NCBI GenBank assembly: GCA_903889845.1
Contig: CAISZB010000527.1
Span: 1 to 6,104, forward strand
Source: an uncultured Verrucomicrobium sp.
Lineage (GTDB): Bacteria > Verrucomicrobiota > Verrucomicrobiia > Methylacidiphilales > GAS474
Length of the DNA stretch: 6,104 bases
Direction of reading: 5' to 3'
Shown: in pieces, positions 1 through 6,104 of the stretch
Layout: each line of letters begins with the position of its first letter
Numbering within the stretch: position 1 is the stretch's first letter
Made by a program: the position numbers and the translations under genes
Notes under the pieces: model-generated
What the model was told of the DNA's origin: nothing
The model's input: only the letters and a program-made list of their open reading frames with translations
The model's database searches: none

Positions 1-1
1 T

Positions 2-229
2 GGCCTTTAGTCGTGGATGCTCTCTCCCGTTGGCATACGCTGACGGGGAGGTTCAAGGAGACTGCCTGCGCGATAGCGCAATGACCACAAGGGGAAACAA
101 ACTGGCAGGGCCGGGAGGCAACCGAAGCCCGCTCCTTGGCGATAAAGCGGATGGCCTCCAGCTGTACAGGTAAGCGCAAAGCGCGATTCTACCCTGCCCC
201 GAAGGGGTCCCCCGCCTCTTCGCGACCCC
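2..229. ncRNA. Candidate structured RNA element (unidentified)
   Basis: This stretch has no believable protein gene but many complementary segments that nest into one fold. Bases 24-34 pair with 39-50 as a long hairpin with one bulge and some G-U pairs. Bases 54-60 (CAAGGAG) pair perfectly with 132-138 and close a multiloop. Inside it, 62-66 pair with 104-108 and stack on the 67-71/76-80 hairpin (loop GATA), and 108-114 pair with 122-130 around an AA bulge. To the right lie the hairpins 169-172/190-193, enclosing 174-177/181-184, and 197-200/204-207. GGGGTC at 204-209 can alternatively pair with GACCCC at 224-229. Unpaired parts on the plus strand are purine- and A-rich (for example 89-101), which mildly favours plus. 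On minus, the 197-207 hairpin would have a UUCG-type loop. I looked for RNase P RNA, tmRNA, SRP RNA, 6S and common riboswitch cores and could not confirm any. Strand and ends are unresolved, and the element may continue past the left edge. Confidence 0.35.
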
Positions 230-248
230 TTTACCATGGCGTCTGATT

Positions 249-2861
249 CTACAACCCTTCCAACTGCTTCAACTGTTCCGCCAACCGCTCCTTATTCCCC
301 TTGAGCGTATCGAGGAGAGCGCGCCATTCGGCGACTTTCTCGGCCGGGGCGCGGCTGACGACTTCGGTGTTCGCGAGCTTGTTCTCCGTGAGGGAGAGGT
401 CTTTCTCGGTCTTCGCCAGTTCCTTGCCGATCCGGGCCTTCTCGGCCTCGGGATCGATCAGCCCGGCGAGGGGGAGGCACAGCTCCCCGAGCGGCGTGAG
501 GATCGAGGGAGTCCGCTCCGGCGCAGCGGCGACGACTTCGATCTTCTCGGCGTTGAGGAGGGTCTCCAATTCGCGATGGACGGAGGTGACTCCGGGCTCG
601 GCTTTCGCGAGGAGGAAGGAAATCTTCTTGTTCGAGGGAAGGCCGAACTGGCTGCGGAGGCTGCGGCCCTTGTCGGCGGTCTCATAGGCGGCAGTCGCCA
701 GAGCGGGAGTCGCACCGTTCGGAGTCATGCTCTTCTTGGGCCATGACACAAACTGGATCGTCTCCTTGCCGAAGCCGAGGTTGAGCCACAGCTCCTCCGT
801 GAGGAACGGCATGTAGGGATGGAGGAGCCGGAGGACGTGGTTCAGCACATAATCGGTCGCGGCCAGCGTCCCGGCGCGGGTCGGCGAGGCGGGGTCCATG
901 AAATCGACCTTGGCCGCCTCGATGAAGCGGGCGCAAAAGTCGTTCCACACGAAATCGTAGAGCGACGAGGCGGCAATACTGAACTCGTAGGCATCGAGCG
1001 CCGCATTGACCTTCACCAACACGGCGGCGAGTTCCTCCAGCAACGCGGCGGCAAACGGCGAAAGCGCGTGCTTCGCCGGATCGGCCCCCGGATCGATCTC
1101 CCCCTGCATCGCGCGGAAGCGGCAGGCGTTCCAGAGTTTGTTGCCGAAGTTGCGGCCTTCCTCGATCTGCTTTTCATCGAAGCGGATGTCCTGGCCCTGG
1201 GGCGCGATCCGCATGAGGCCGAAGCGCACGCCGTCGGCCCCGTACTTGGCGATGAGGTCGAGGGGGTCGGGGGAGTTGCCGAGGGACTTCGACATCTTCC
1301 GCCCCTGCCGGTCGCGGATCAGGCCGGTGAAGTAGACGACCTGGAAGGGGATGTGCCGGTCGATCGCGTCGCCCTCGCCGGGGAGGAATTCGAGGCCCGC
1401 CACGATCATCCGGGCGACCCACAGGAAGATGATGTCGGGACCCGTGACGAGGATGTTCGTCGGGTAGAACTTCTTCCGTGTCGGCGCGTCCATCGTCTCG
1501 TAGGCCCAGAGCCACGAGGAGAACCAGGTGTCGAGGGTGTCGGGGTCCTGTTCCCAACCCGCGCCGGGGCTCTCCACCTGGCAGCGGGGTTCCTCGCCCG
1601 TCTTGTACCAGACGGGGATGCGGTGCCCCCACCAGACCTGCCGGGAGATGCACCACGGCTGGATGTTCTCCAGCCAATGGTTGTAGACCTTCACCCAATG
1701 GTCGGGGAAGAAGCGGATGAGGCCTTCGCGGACGACGCGGAGGGCGGCGTCGGTCTGCGGGTAGTCGAGGAACCATTGTTCGGAGAGGCGCGGCTCGATG
1801 GGCACATCGGCTCGTTCGCTGAAGCCGACGGTGTTTTGGTAATCCTCCTCCTTGTCGAGGAGGCCCCGCTCCGCAAGAAGGGCGGCGGCCTTCGTGCGCG
1901 CCTCAAAACGGTCGAGGCCGTGCAGCTCCGGCACCTCGGGGCAGGCGATCTTCCCCTCGGGGGTGAGGATGTCGCGGACGGGGAGGCCGTGCCGGGTGCC
2001 GATTTCCCAGTCGGCCTTGTCGTGCGCCGGGGTCACCTTCAGGACGCCGGTGCCGAACTTCGGATCGATGTGGGCATCGCCGACGATGGGGAGGGCCTCC
2101 CGCGGGAAGGGCCGGTAGGCGGTCTTCCCCACGAGGGCGGCGTAGCGCGGGTCGTCGGGGTGGACGGCCAGGGCGGTGTCGCCCGGGATCGTCTCGGGCC
2201 GCGTCGTGGCCACGGTGAGGAAGGTGCCGGGCGTCTCCACGAGTTCGTAGCGGACGTGGTAGAGCTTGCTCTTCTGCGGCTTCGGGATCACCTCCTCGTC
2301 GGAGATCGCGGTGAGGGAGCCGGGGCACCAGTTCACCATCCGCTTCCCGCGCCGGATGAGGCCCTTCTTGTAGAGGGCGACGAAGACCTCCTGGACGGCG
2401 CGGGTGTACCCGGCGTCGAGGGTGAAGCGCTCTCGCTCCCAATCGCACGAGACGCCGATCTTCTTCAACTGCGCGATGATCGTCCCGCCCTTGCTCTCCT
2501 TCCATTCCCAGACGCGGGAGAGGAACTTCTCCCGGCCCAGGTCGTGCCGGGTCAGCTTCTCCTCCTTGCGGAGGTGCTTCTCCACGACGGTCTGGGTGGC
2601 CAGGCCCGCGTGGTCCGTCCCCGGCAGCCAGAGGACTTCCTTCCCCTCCATCCGGGCCTTGCGACAGAGGACGTCCTGGATCGTGTTGTTCAGCACGTGG
2701 CCCAGGTGGAGGATGCCGGTGATGTTCGGCGGCGGGATGACGATGGAGTAACCCTCCTTCGGCGAGGCGGGATCGGCGTGGTAGTAGCCCTTCTCCAGCC
2801 AATCGGCATAGAGGCGGTCCTGGATGAGGCCGGGTTCGTAGGCTTTGGCGAGTTCGGGCAT
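249..2861 (-). CDS. valS: Valyl-tRNA synthetase (ValRS)
   Basis: This class Ia aminoacyl-tRNA synthetase charges tRNA-Val with valine in the cytoplasm, using ATP, and hydrolyses mischarged Thr-tRNA-Val. The 870-residue product is full length for bacterial ValRS. The HIGH motif is HLGH (residues 52-55), preceded by PPPNITG. The KMSKS motif is intact at 522-526. The CP1 editing domain lies at about 195-345, with TTRPET at 219-224 and GTGVLKVTPAHD at 270-281. CISRQ and WWGHRIPVWY follow at 404-419, and the DTWFSSWLW block at 444-452. The anticodon-binding helical domain covers about 600-745. The last 70 residues are a charged heptad-like helix pair matching the ValRS C-terminal tRNA-binding coiled coil. 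The start gives the usual MPELAKAYEP-type N-terminus, though no strong Shine-Dalgarno precedes it. It is divergent from the OmpA-like gene, and no T-tract terminator follows the stop. The isoleucyl and leucyl enzymes are excluded by length and motif wording. Confidence 0.98.
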   Translation of the reverse strand: MPELAKAYEPGLIQDRLYADWLEKGYYHADPASPKEGYSIVIPPPNITGILHLGHVLNNTIQDVLCRKARMEGKEVLWLPGTDHAGLATQTVVEKHLRKEEKLTRHDLGREKFLSRVWEWKESKGGTIIAQLKKIGVSCDWERERFTLDAGYTRAVQEVFVALYKKGLIRRGKRMVNWCPGSLTAISDEEVIPKPQKSKLYHVRYELVETPGTFLTVATTRPETIPGDTALAVHPDDPRYAALVGKTAYRPFPREALPIVGDAHIDPKFGTGVLKVTPAHDKADWEIGTRHGLPVRDILTPEGKIACPEVPELHGLDRFEARTKAAALLAERGLLDKEEDYQNTVGFSERADVPIEPRLSEQWFLDYPQTDAALRVVREGLIRFFPDHWVKVYNHWLENIQPWCISRQVWWGHRIPVWYKTGEEPRCQVESPGAGWEQDPDTLDTWFSSWLWAYETMDAPTRKKFYPTNILVTGPDIIFLWVARMIVAGLEFLPGEGDAIDRHIPFQVVYFTGLIRDRQGRKMSKSLGNSPDPLDLIAKYGADGVRFGLMRIAPQGQDIRFDEKQIEEGRNFGNKLWNACRFRAMQGEIDPGADPAKHALSPFAAALLEELAAVLVKVNAALDAYEFSIAASSLYDFVWNDFCARFIEAAKVDFMDPASPTRAGTLAATDYVLNHVLRLLHPYMPFLTEELWLNLGFGKETIQFVSWPKKSMTPNGATPALATAAYETADKGRSLRSQFGLPSNKKISFLLAKAEPGVTSVHRELETLLNAEKIEVVAAAPERTPSILTPLGELCLPLAGLIDPEAEKARIGKELAKTEKDLSLTENKLANTEVVSRAPAEKVAEWRALLDTLKGNKERLAEQLKQLEGL

Positions 2862-2964
2862 AGGGTTTGGGAAAAGTGAAGGATCAGGATAGGAAAGCCC
2901 CCGCCCCGGTTGCGAGTCATTTTAGTTGCGACCCGCGCCGACCTCGGCGAAAGTCTCCCCCGCC
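2862..2964. promoter_or_regulatory. Divergent intergenic region valS / OmpA-like gene
   Basis: This 103-bp gap must hold the promoters of both flanking genes. An A/T-rich island at 2918-2925 reads TAAAAT on minus, a fair -10 hexamer for valS, but I see no good -35 at normal spacing. The 7-bp word GTTGCGA occurs twice as a direct repeat, at 2909-2915 and 2925-2931, on either side of that island. This might be a regulatory site or chance. No Shine-Dalgarno stands out before either start codon. The room between promoter and start is too short for a T-box leader on valS, and no T-box sequence is visible. Confidence 0.3.
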
Positions 2965-3887
2965 ATGAGCGAAGGGAAAGAGATTCCAGGGGCCGCCTCG
3001 CCGAAACCGCAACAGCCGCAGCAGCCGCAACAGCCGCCGCAAACGCCCAAGCCGCTGACGACGGTCTTCGATCCCGAACCGGCCTCCCCGCTCCTCTCCC
3101 GCCTCGCCCCCCCCGGCGGACAGGGCGGCCTCTGGTTCTGGGGCGGCCTCTGCTCCCTCCTCGCCGTCGCCGCCCTCCTCTTCCACACCCGCCTCACGAA
3201 GCAGGAGCAGGCCGGGCGGGAGACGGAAGAACAGCTCCAAATCTTCGTCGCGGAAAACCAGAAGCTTCGAGCCGAGGTCGACCGCCTCCAGACGGAGCTG
3301 GCCCACGAGGGGTCCCTCCTCCGCAACCGCGAGCAGATCCTCCGGGAGACGACGGAGTCCCCCAGGTCGTCCAGGCCCAGGCCGACCAGGCCGACAAGGC
3401 GGCGGCGGCGCGGCGGCAGACGTGCCAGGCCCTCCGCGACGCCCTCGACAAGGCGATCCCGAACGATCCCGACATCCAGATCGTGGCCGATCTCAAGGAC
3501 TCAAAGGACCCGCAGCCGAAGGTCGTCGTCCGCCTCGGCACCGGCCTCCTCTTCGAGCCGGGGGAGACGGTCCCGAACGCGAAGGGAGCGGCCCTTCTCA
3601 AGACCGTGGCCGCCGCGATCGCGGCCCAGGCGGCGCAGAAGCTCCCCGCCGCCGTCGCCGTCGAGGCCCACTTCGACGCCACCCCCCTGAAAACGACGAA
3701 CGCCTGGGACCTGACCGGCAGCCGCGCCGGGGCCGTCGTGAAGGCCCTGACCGACAACGCCCCTTCCCTGGCCGCGCTGAAGATCGCCGCCCAGGGCTAC
3801 GCCGACACCCGCCCCCTGGTCCCGAACGACGGCCCCGACCACGCAAAGAACCGGCGCGTGGAGATCGTGCTGACGGTGGGGGATTAG
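2965..3887 (+). pseudogene. OmpA/MotB-domain envelope protein, frame broken by an apparent one-base deletion
   Basis: Read across one frame change, this is a protein of about 307 residues. The order is a Pro/Gln-rich cytoplasmic segment (residues 13-30, PQQ repeats), one transmembrane helix (about 55-75), a charged coiled coil (about 78-165), then an OmpA/MotB-like peptidoglycan-binding domain (about 187-305). That domain keeps the family landmarks DLTGSRA (249-255), an AQGYADTRP stretch (277-284) and NRRVEI (296-301). The topology suggests an inner-membrane anchor that holds the cell wall. The N-terminal half lies in the frame of 2965 and the C-terminal half in the frame ending at the TAG of 3885-3887. 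The frames switch at the C run 3359-3363, where one more C would join them. Without repair, translation continues into an Arg-rich tail ending at 3690 and the OmpA domain is lost. The ATG at 2965 is preferred over a TTG at 2926. The transmembrane helix lacks the MotB proton-carrying Asp and no motA is present, so a flagellar stator role is unlikely. A sequencing error, a real mutation or programmed frameshifting are all possible. Confidence 0.75.
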
Positions 3888-3896
3888 AGTTCGTTG

Positions 3897-4955
3897 CTAT
3901 TTGAGGGTTCCCGTCCAATCGATCACCGCCGAGAGGATCCGCCGCTCTCGCAGTGCGGCATAGGCCTCGGGGGCCTGTTTCCAGGGGAAAACCTTTTCGA
4001 CGAAGTCACTCGACTTCAGGCGTCCCGCCCGGATGTGCTCGACGACGCGTTGGCGTTCTTCCACGCCGCGGTCCCGGGGTGTGATGAAGGTGGCCGCCTC
4101 ACCGGGAAAACACCCGTCGGGCTTCCAGGGGAAGGGTTCGAGGTAGTTCGCCTGGAAGACGAGCCGGGGCCAGTCGCCGCCGTAGAAGAGGATCGGCTCC
4201 ACGATGTATTCCTTGGAGTAATTCTGCGGCTTCCGGCGCAGGAGCTGGAAGGCCATTTCGGCTCCCGGCGTGCTGCCGGAGGCCTCGACGACGATGTCGG
4301 CCCCACCGTTGCAGAGGGTCTTGATCCGGTCGACAGCGTTCGGTTCCTTGGGCGAAAGGGCGAAGGCGGCTCCGTTGCGGAGGGCCCGCTCCAGCCGTCC
4401 GGCTTCGAGGTCGACGACGATCACGCGGCAGCCGTGGATGGCCAGCCACTTGGCCGAAAAGGAACCGATGAGGCCCTGGCCGATCACCACCGCCGTTTCG
4501 CCCGCCTTCGGAGCGGCGGTCTCGACGCCGCGCAGGCTGATTGCGGCGAGGTCGGTCATGACGTAGTCGAGGGGATCGGCGTTGTCGGGGAGCCGCACCG
4601 GGCGGTCTTCCCCCTGCGTGGGGACGACCTTGAGGCTGGCGTGGGCTCCGTAGAGGGTCTGAGTTCCGGCGAACGGAGAGACGTTCCGGGAGTTGACGAG
4701 ATCGCCGACGCGCCATCCGGTGACTTCCGCACCGACGGAAACGACCCGGGCCACCGAGCTGTAGCCGGGGATGAAGGGGAACTTGCCCTGCGCCCCGTAG
4801 TGGCCAGCCAACATCCTCAATTCGGTTCCTGGGGAGATGGTGGAGTAGAGCGTCTCGCAGACCAGTTCGGTGGGGCCGCATTCCTTCAGTGTTGCGGTGC
4901 CGACCGATACTTTGTTGATATCATCGAAGAGAACGACGTTCGCACTGGTTGCCAT
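3897..4955 (-). CDS. Zinc-less medium-chain dehydrogenase/reductase (MDR) family oxidoreductase
   Basis: The 352-residue protein has the MDR (alcohol dehydrogenase-like) architecture. A GroES-like N-terminal domain (about 25-145) is followed by a Rossmann domain (about 150-270) with the dinucleotide motif GQGLIG (159-164). Asp182, at the end of the second strand, suggests NAD(H) over NADP(H). The catalytic zinc ligands are absent. The position of the first Cys reads STISPGTE (38-45), and the GHE motif is replaced by GYSSVA (64-69). No four-Cys structural zinc loop is present near residues 85-115. The SPGTE and PGY wording resembles the BchC-like and uncharacterised sugar- or polyol-type dehydrogenases of this superfamily. 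The substrate is unknown, and chlorophyll synthesis should not be assumed. It is convergent with the OmpA-like gene (9 bp between stops) and divergent from the AraC regulator, its likely controller. The start has no Shine-Dalgarno and sits just below a possible -10, so the mRNA may be leaderless. Confidence 0.85.
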   Translation of the reverse strand: MATSANVVLFDDINKVSVGTATLKECGPTELVCETLYSTISPGTELRMLAGHYGAQGKFPFIPGYSSVARVVSVGAEVTGWRVGDLVNSRNVSPFAGTQTLYGAHASLKVVPTQGEDRPVRLPDNADPLDYVMTDLAAISLRGVETAAPKAGETAVVIGQGLIGSFSAKWLAIHGCRVIVVDLEAGRLERALRNGAAFALSPKEPNAVDRIKTLCNGGADIVVEASGSTPGAEMAFQLLRRKPQNYSKEYIVEPILFYGGDWPRLVFQANYLEPFPWKPDGCFPGEAATFITPRDRGVEERQRVVEHIRAGRLKSSDFVEKVFPWKQAPEAYAALRERRILSAVIDWTGTLK

Positions 4956-5050
4956 GGTTGTTATCTTAATTCTTCCGGCCCCGTTCCGACAACGGCCACT
5001 AATCGGCTATTTCTTCCATTATTCGGTTGTTTTGATAAAATCAGGGGCGT
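4956..5050. promoter_or_regulatory. Divergent promoter region between MDR gene and araC-type gene
   Basis: This 95-bp region is clearly more AT-rich than the genes beside it. For the minus-strand dehydrogenase gene, TTGTCG (complement of 4987-4992) and TAAGAT (complement of 4963-4968) form a plausible -35/-10 pair with 18-bp spacing, which would put the start of transcription close to the start codon. For the plus-strand regulator gene, TAAAAT at 5036-5041 resembles a -10, with a weak TTCCAT at 5014-5019 sixteen bases upstream. That -10 would conflict with using AGGGG at 5043-5047 as a ribosome binding site, so the regulator's promoter is less certain. The pairs were assigned by eye. Confidence 0.35.
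5003..5032 (+). promoter_or_regulatory. Candidate AraC-type operator: two direct half-sites
   Basis: TCGGCTATTT (5003-5012) and TCGGTTGTTT (5023-5032) agree at 8 of 10 bases, point the same way and are 20 bp apart, about two helical turns. AraC-family proteins carry two helix-turn-helix motifs per subunit and commonly bind direct repeats about 21 bp apart, so the arrangement fits the adjacent regulator. A shorter partial copy, GGTTGTT, lies at 4956-4962 next to the dehydrogenase start. The site overlaps the possible -35 of the regulator gene and lies upstream of the dehydrogenase promoter, where it could activate that gene and repress its own. Binding is inferred, not shown. Confidence 0.35.
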
Positions 5051-5881
5051 ATGCCGCCCCAACGTGCATCTGTTGAAAATCCGATCCAAAAACTTCTCGA
5101 AGAGCCATTGCGATTCGTCTGCGGTTGGGGAGGGTCCGTTTCGGGTTATTTCCCGATGCATCATCATCCGGTGATCGAATTGGTCTATCATCCTCAGGGA
5201 AGCGGGATCACGACGCTGAGCGATGGGAGGAGGATCACATTCGAACCCCATGGAACGGTGATTTACCCCGCCCTGGTGCGGCATGAGCAGAGGATGAACG
5301 AGCTGGGAAAGGACATCTGCATTCATGTGGCGGCGCCCTCTCCCGACCTGTTCCCGGAAGCTTTGTATATTCCTCCCGGCAACGCAGGGGATCGAAGGGG
5401 CGATCGCTATGTGAGGAGCGAATTTCTTCAACTCTCTCAAGTCCGCCTCGATGCAGGGCGCCGCGTCGAACTCGATTTGCGGGTCACGGCACTCGTCGCC
5501 CGCTTGCTCCAGTTGAACCGCTTGGTGGCGGAAGAGGCTCCTCAGGCTTCTTCGGAACTTCATCTGGAGCGGGCCCGCCGGTTTATCCGCGAGAATTATG
5601 CGAGGATCTCCTGCGTGGAAGAGATCGCCGCCCATGTCGGCGTGAGTGAGGACTATCTGCGACACTTATTCGCGGAACGCGGCGGGACCAGCCTCAACCG
5701 TCTCCTCGGTCAAACCCGGATCGAGCGGGCGAAGGAGCTGCTGATTCATTCCCGGCTTCCGATCAAGGAGATTGCGTCCCTCTCCGGCTTCAAGACGGAG
5801 CGGTATCTCTCGACCTGTTTTAAAAGAGAAAGCCGCGTCAGTCCGGGAGCCTTTCGGCGAAAGTTTTCGGGAGTAGCCTAG
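5051..5881 (+). CDS. AraC-family transcriptional regulator with N-terminal cupin domain
   Basis: This 276-residue protein is a one-component regulator in which the N-terminal domain senses a small ligand and the C-terminal domain binds DNA. The N-terminal half (about 20-110) looks like the AraC cupin: a His cluster HHH (37-39), Glu43, an SDGRR turn (57-61), then H67 and H78 further along the barrel. A helical linker (about 138-170) leads to the AraC/XylS DNA-binding domain (about 172-272). This holds a first helix-turn-helix at about 188-209 (EEIAAHVGVSEDYLRHLF) and a second at about 237-260 (PIKEIASLSGF onward), with the usual ending SPGAFRRKF. The length is typical. The ATG at 5051 is preceded by AGGGG at 5043-5047, slightly close but usable. 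Its base composition looks less GC-rich than valS, which may be a local effect or a sign of separate origin. The likely target is the divergent dehydrogenase gene and possibly its own promoter. The ligand is unknown. Confidence 0.93.
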   Translation: MPPQRASVENPIQKLLEEPLRFVCGWGGSVSGYFPMHHHPVIELVYHPQGSGITTLSDGRRITFEPHGTVIYPALVRHEQRMNELGKDICIHVAAPSPDLFPEALYIPPGNAGDRRGDRYVRSEFLQLSQVRLDAGRRVELDLRVTALVARLLQLNRLVAEEAPQASSELHLERARRFIRENYARISCVEEIAAHVGVSEDYLRHLFAERGGTSLNRLLGQTRIERAKELLIHSRLPIKEIASLSGFKTERYLSTCFKRESRVSPGAFRRKFSGVA

Positions 5882-6104
5882 ACCCAGCGTTAAATTAAAT
5901 CGCTAACACGACCTAATACCAAGTCACCTTGAGTCAGCCCGATAAAAGGGCTCCTCGATCCCGGAGGGATCGAAGCCGGTAGCCGGTGGTCGAGCGCGGG
6001 AGCGCGAGCACCACCGGTAACGCACCCATAAAGATTGCGCCCCGCATGGGATGCTTTTTCCCGGCACGCTCTCGCCGGGGCGCACTTCGGAAACAGGCCG
6101 TCAA
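5882..6104. repeat. Palindrome-rich intergenic element, probable dispersed repeat (runs off window)
   Basis: After a short AT-rich spacer this stretch is a chain of inverted repeats. Bases 5936-5940 pair with 5948-5952 (AGCCC/GGGCT). CGATCCC at 5956-5962 pairs perfectly with 5966-5972 around GGA. CCGGTGGT at 5983-5990 pairs with 6010-6017, and inside it GCGC at 5994-5997 pairs with 6002-6005 around the GNRA-type loop GGGA, with tandem G-A mismatches between the stems. TGCGCCCCG at 6036-6044 pairs perfectly with 6076-6084, and CCCGGC at 6060-6065 alternatively pairs with 6074-6079. On minus, one frame is open from the window edge to a TGA at 5934-5936 and reads RSTTGYRLRSLRDRG near its end. 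From memory, such arginine-rich readings recur where dispersed GC-rich palindromic elements sit in Verrucomicrobiota and related genomes, so I read this as repeat DNA and not a gene. No T-tract makes any hairpin a clear terminator. Confidence 0.45.
6044..6059 (+). terminator. Weak hairpin plus T5, possible terminator
   Basis: GCAT (6044-6047) and ATGC (6051-6054) form a four-base-pair stem around GGG, followed directly by five T. The layout is that of a rho-independent terminator for plus-strand transcription, and the nearest plus-strand gene is the AraC regulator ending 160 bp upstream. The stem is very short and overlaps the larger 6036-6084 inverted repeat, so this is a marginal call. Confidence 0.12.

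Noticed and set aside
1..230. RNase P RNA, tmRNA, 6S RNA, group I intron, cobalamin or ydaO riboswitch
   Set aside because: Each shares a short word (for example CCACGACTAAA on minus resembling the group I intron R element), but the other conserved core segments and their spacing could not be found in the window.
7..237. 76-codon minus-strand open frame at the left edge
   Set aside because: Its composition is Gly/Arg/Pro/Leu-rich with no domain, and it overlaps nested inverted repeats that better explain the sequence.
1903..2802. 299-codon minus-strand frame inside valS
   Set aside because: It is an out-of-frame shadow of valS, rich in Arg, Pro and Gly, with no start context.
819..2879. 686-codon plus-strand open frame opposite valS
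   Set aside because: It is fully antisense to a clear ValRS. Its translation is a Gly/Asp/Glu/Val/Arg-rich string without domains, as expected from GC-rich codon usage leaving the opposite strand open.
3357..3364. Programmed -1 ribosomal frameshift site
   Set aside because: G-TCC-CCC-A breaks the heptamer rule at the P-site codon, and I did not identify a clear downstream stimulatory hairpin. An indel is simpler, though this is not excluded.
3894..5174. 426-codon plus-strand open frame opposite the dehydrogenase gene
   Set aside because: It is antisense to a clear MDR gene, crosses the promoter region into the AraC gene in another frame, and shows no recognisable domain.
4961..5665. 234-codon minus-strand frame opposite the AraC gene
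   Set aside because: It is antisense to a confident AraC-family regulator and shows no domain signal.

Overview
The window is GC-rich and bacterial, with four protein genes packed close together, a structured non-coding stretch at the left edge and a palindrome-rich repeat at the right edge. The valyl-tRNA synthetase, the zinc-less medium-chain dehydrogenase paired with an AraC regulator, and the palindromic repeat type would all suit a Verrucomicrobiota-like bacterium. That placement rests on family impressions only and is held loosely.

Layout. Positions 1-248 hold no convincing protein gene, but they contain several nested inverted repeats that can form a multibranched RNA fold. Positions 249-2861 (minus) encode a complete valyl-tRNA synthetase (ValRS). 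After a 103-bp divergent gap, positions 2965-3887 (plus) encode a membrane-anchored, coiled-coil, OmpA/MotB-type peptidoglycan-binding protein. Its reading frame is broken by an apparent one-base deletion in a run of C at 3359-3363. Only 9 bp separate its stop from the stop of the convergent gene at 3897-4955 (minus), a medium-chain dehydrogenase/reductase (MDR) without zinc ligands. That gene is divergent from an AraC-family regulator at 5051-5881 (plus). The 95-bp region between them is AT-rich and carries two direct half-site-like repeats 20 bp apart. The last 220 bases are non-coding or repeat DNA: a chain of perfect inverted repeats, including a hairpin capped by a GGGA tetraloop, plus one minus-strand frame that stays open to the window edge.

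How the genes fit together. valS is a housekeeping gene. The OmpA-like protein would tether the inner membrane to the cell wall and has no visible functional link to valS. The dehydrogenase and the AraC regulator look like a regulator-target pair, in which a small ligand sensed by the N-terminal cupin domain would control dehydrogenase expression. The substrate cannot be deduced from the sequence. I found no CRISPR array, tRNA, rRNA, transposase or defence system, and no strong sign of a wholly new system. The items most worth checking are the left-edge structured element, the frameshift, the putative AraC operator and the right-edge repeat.
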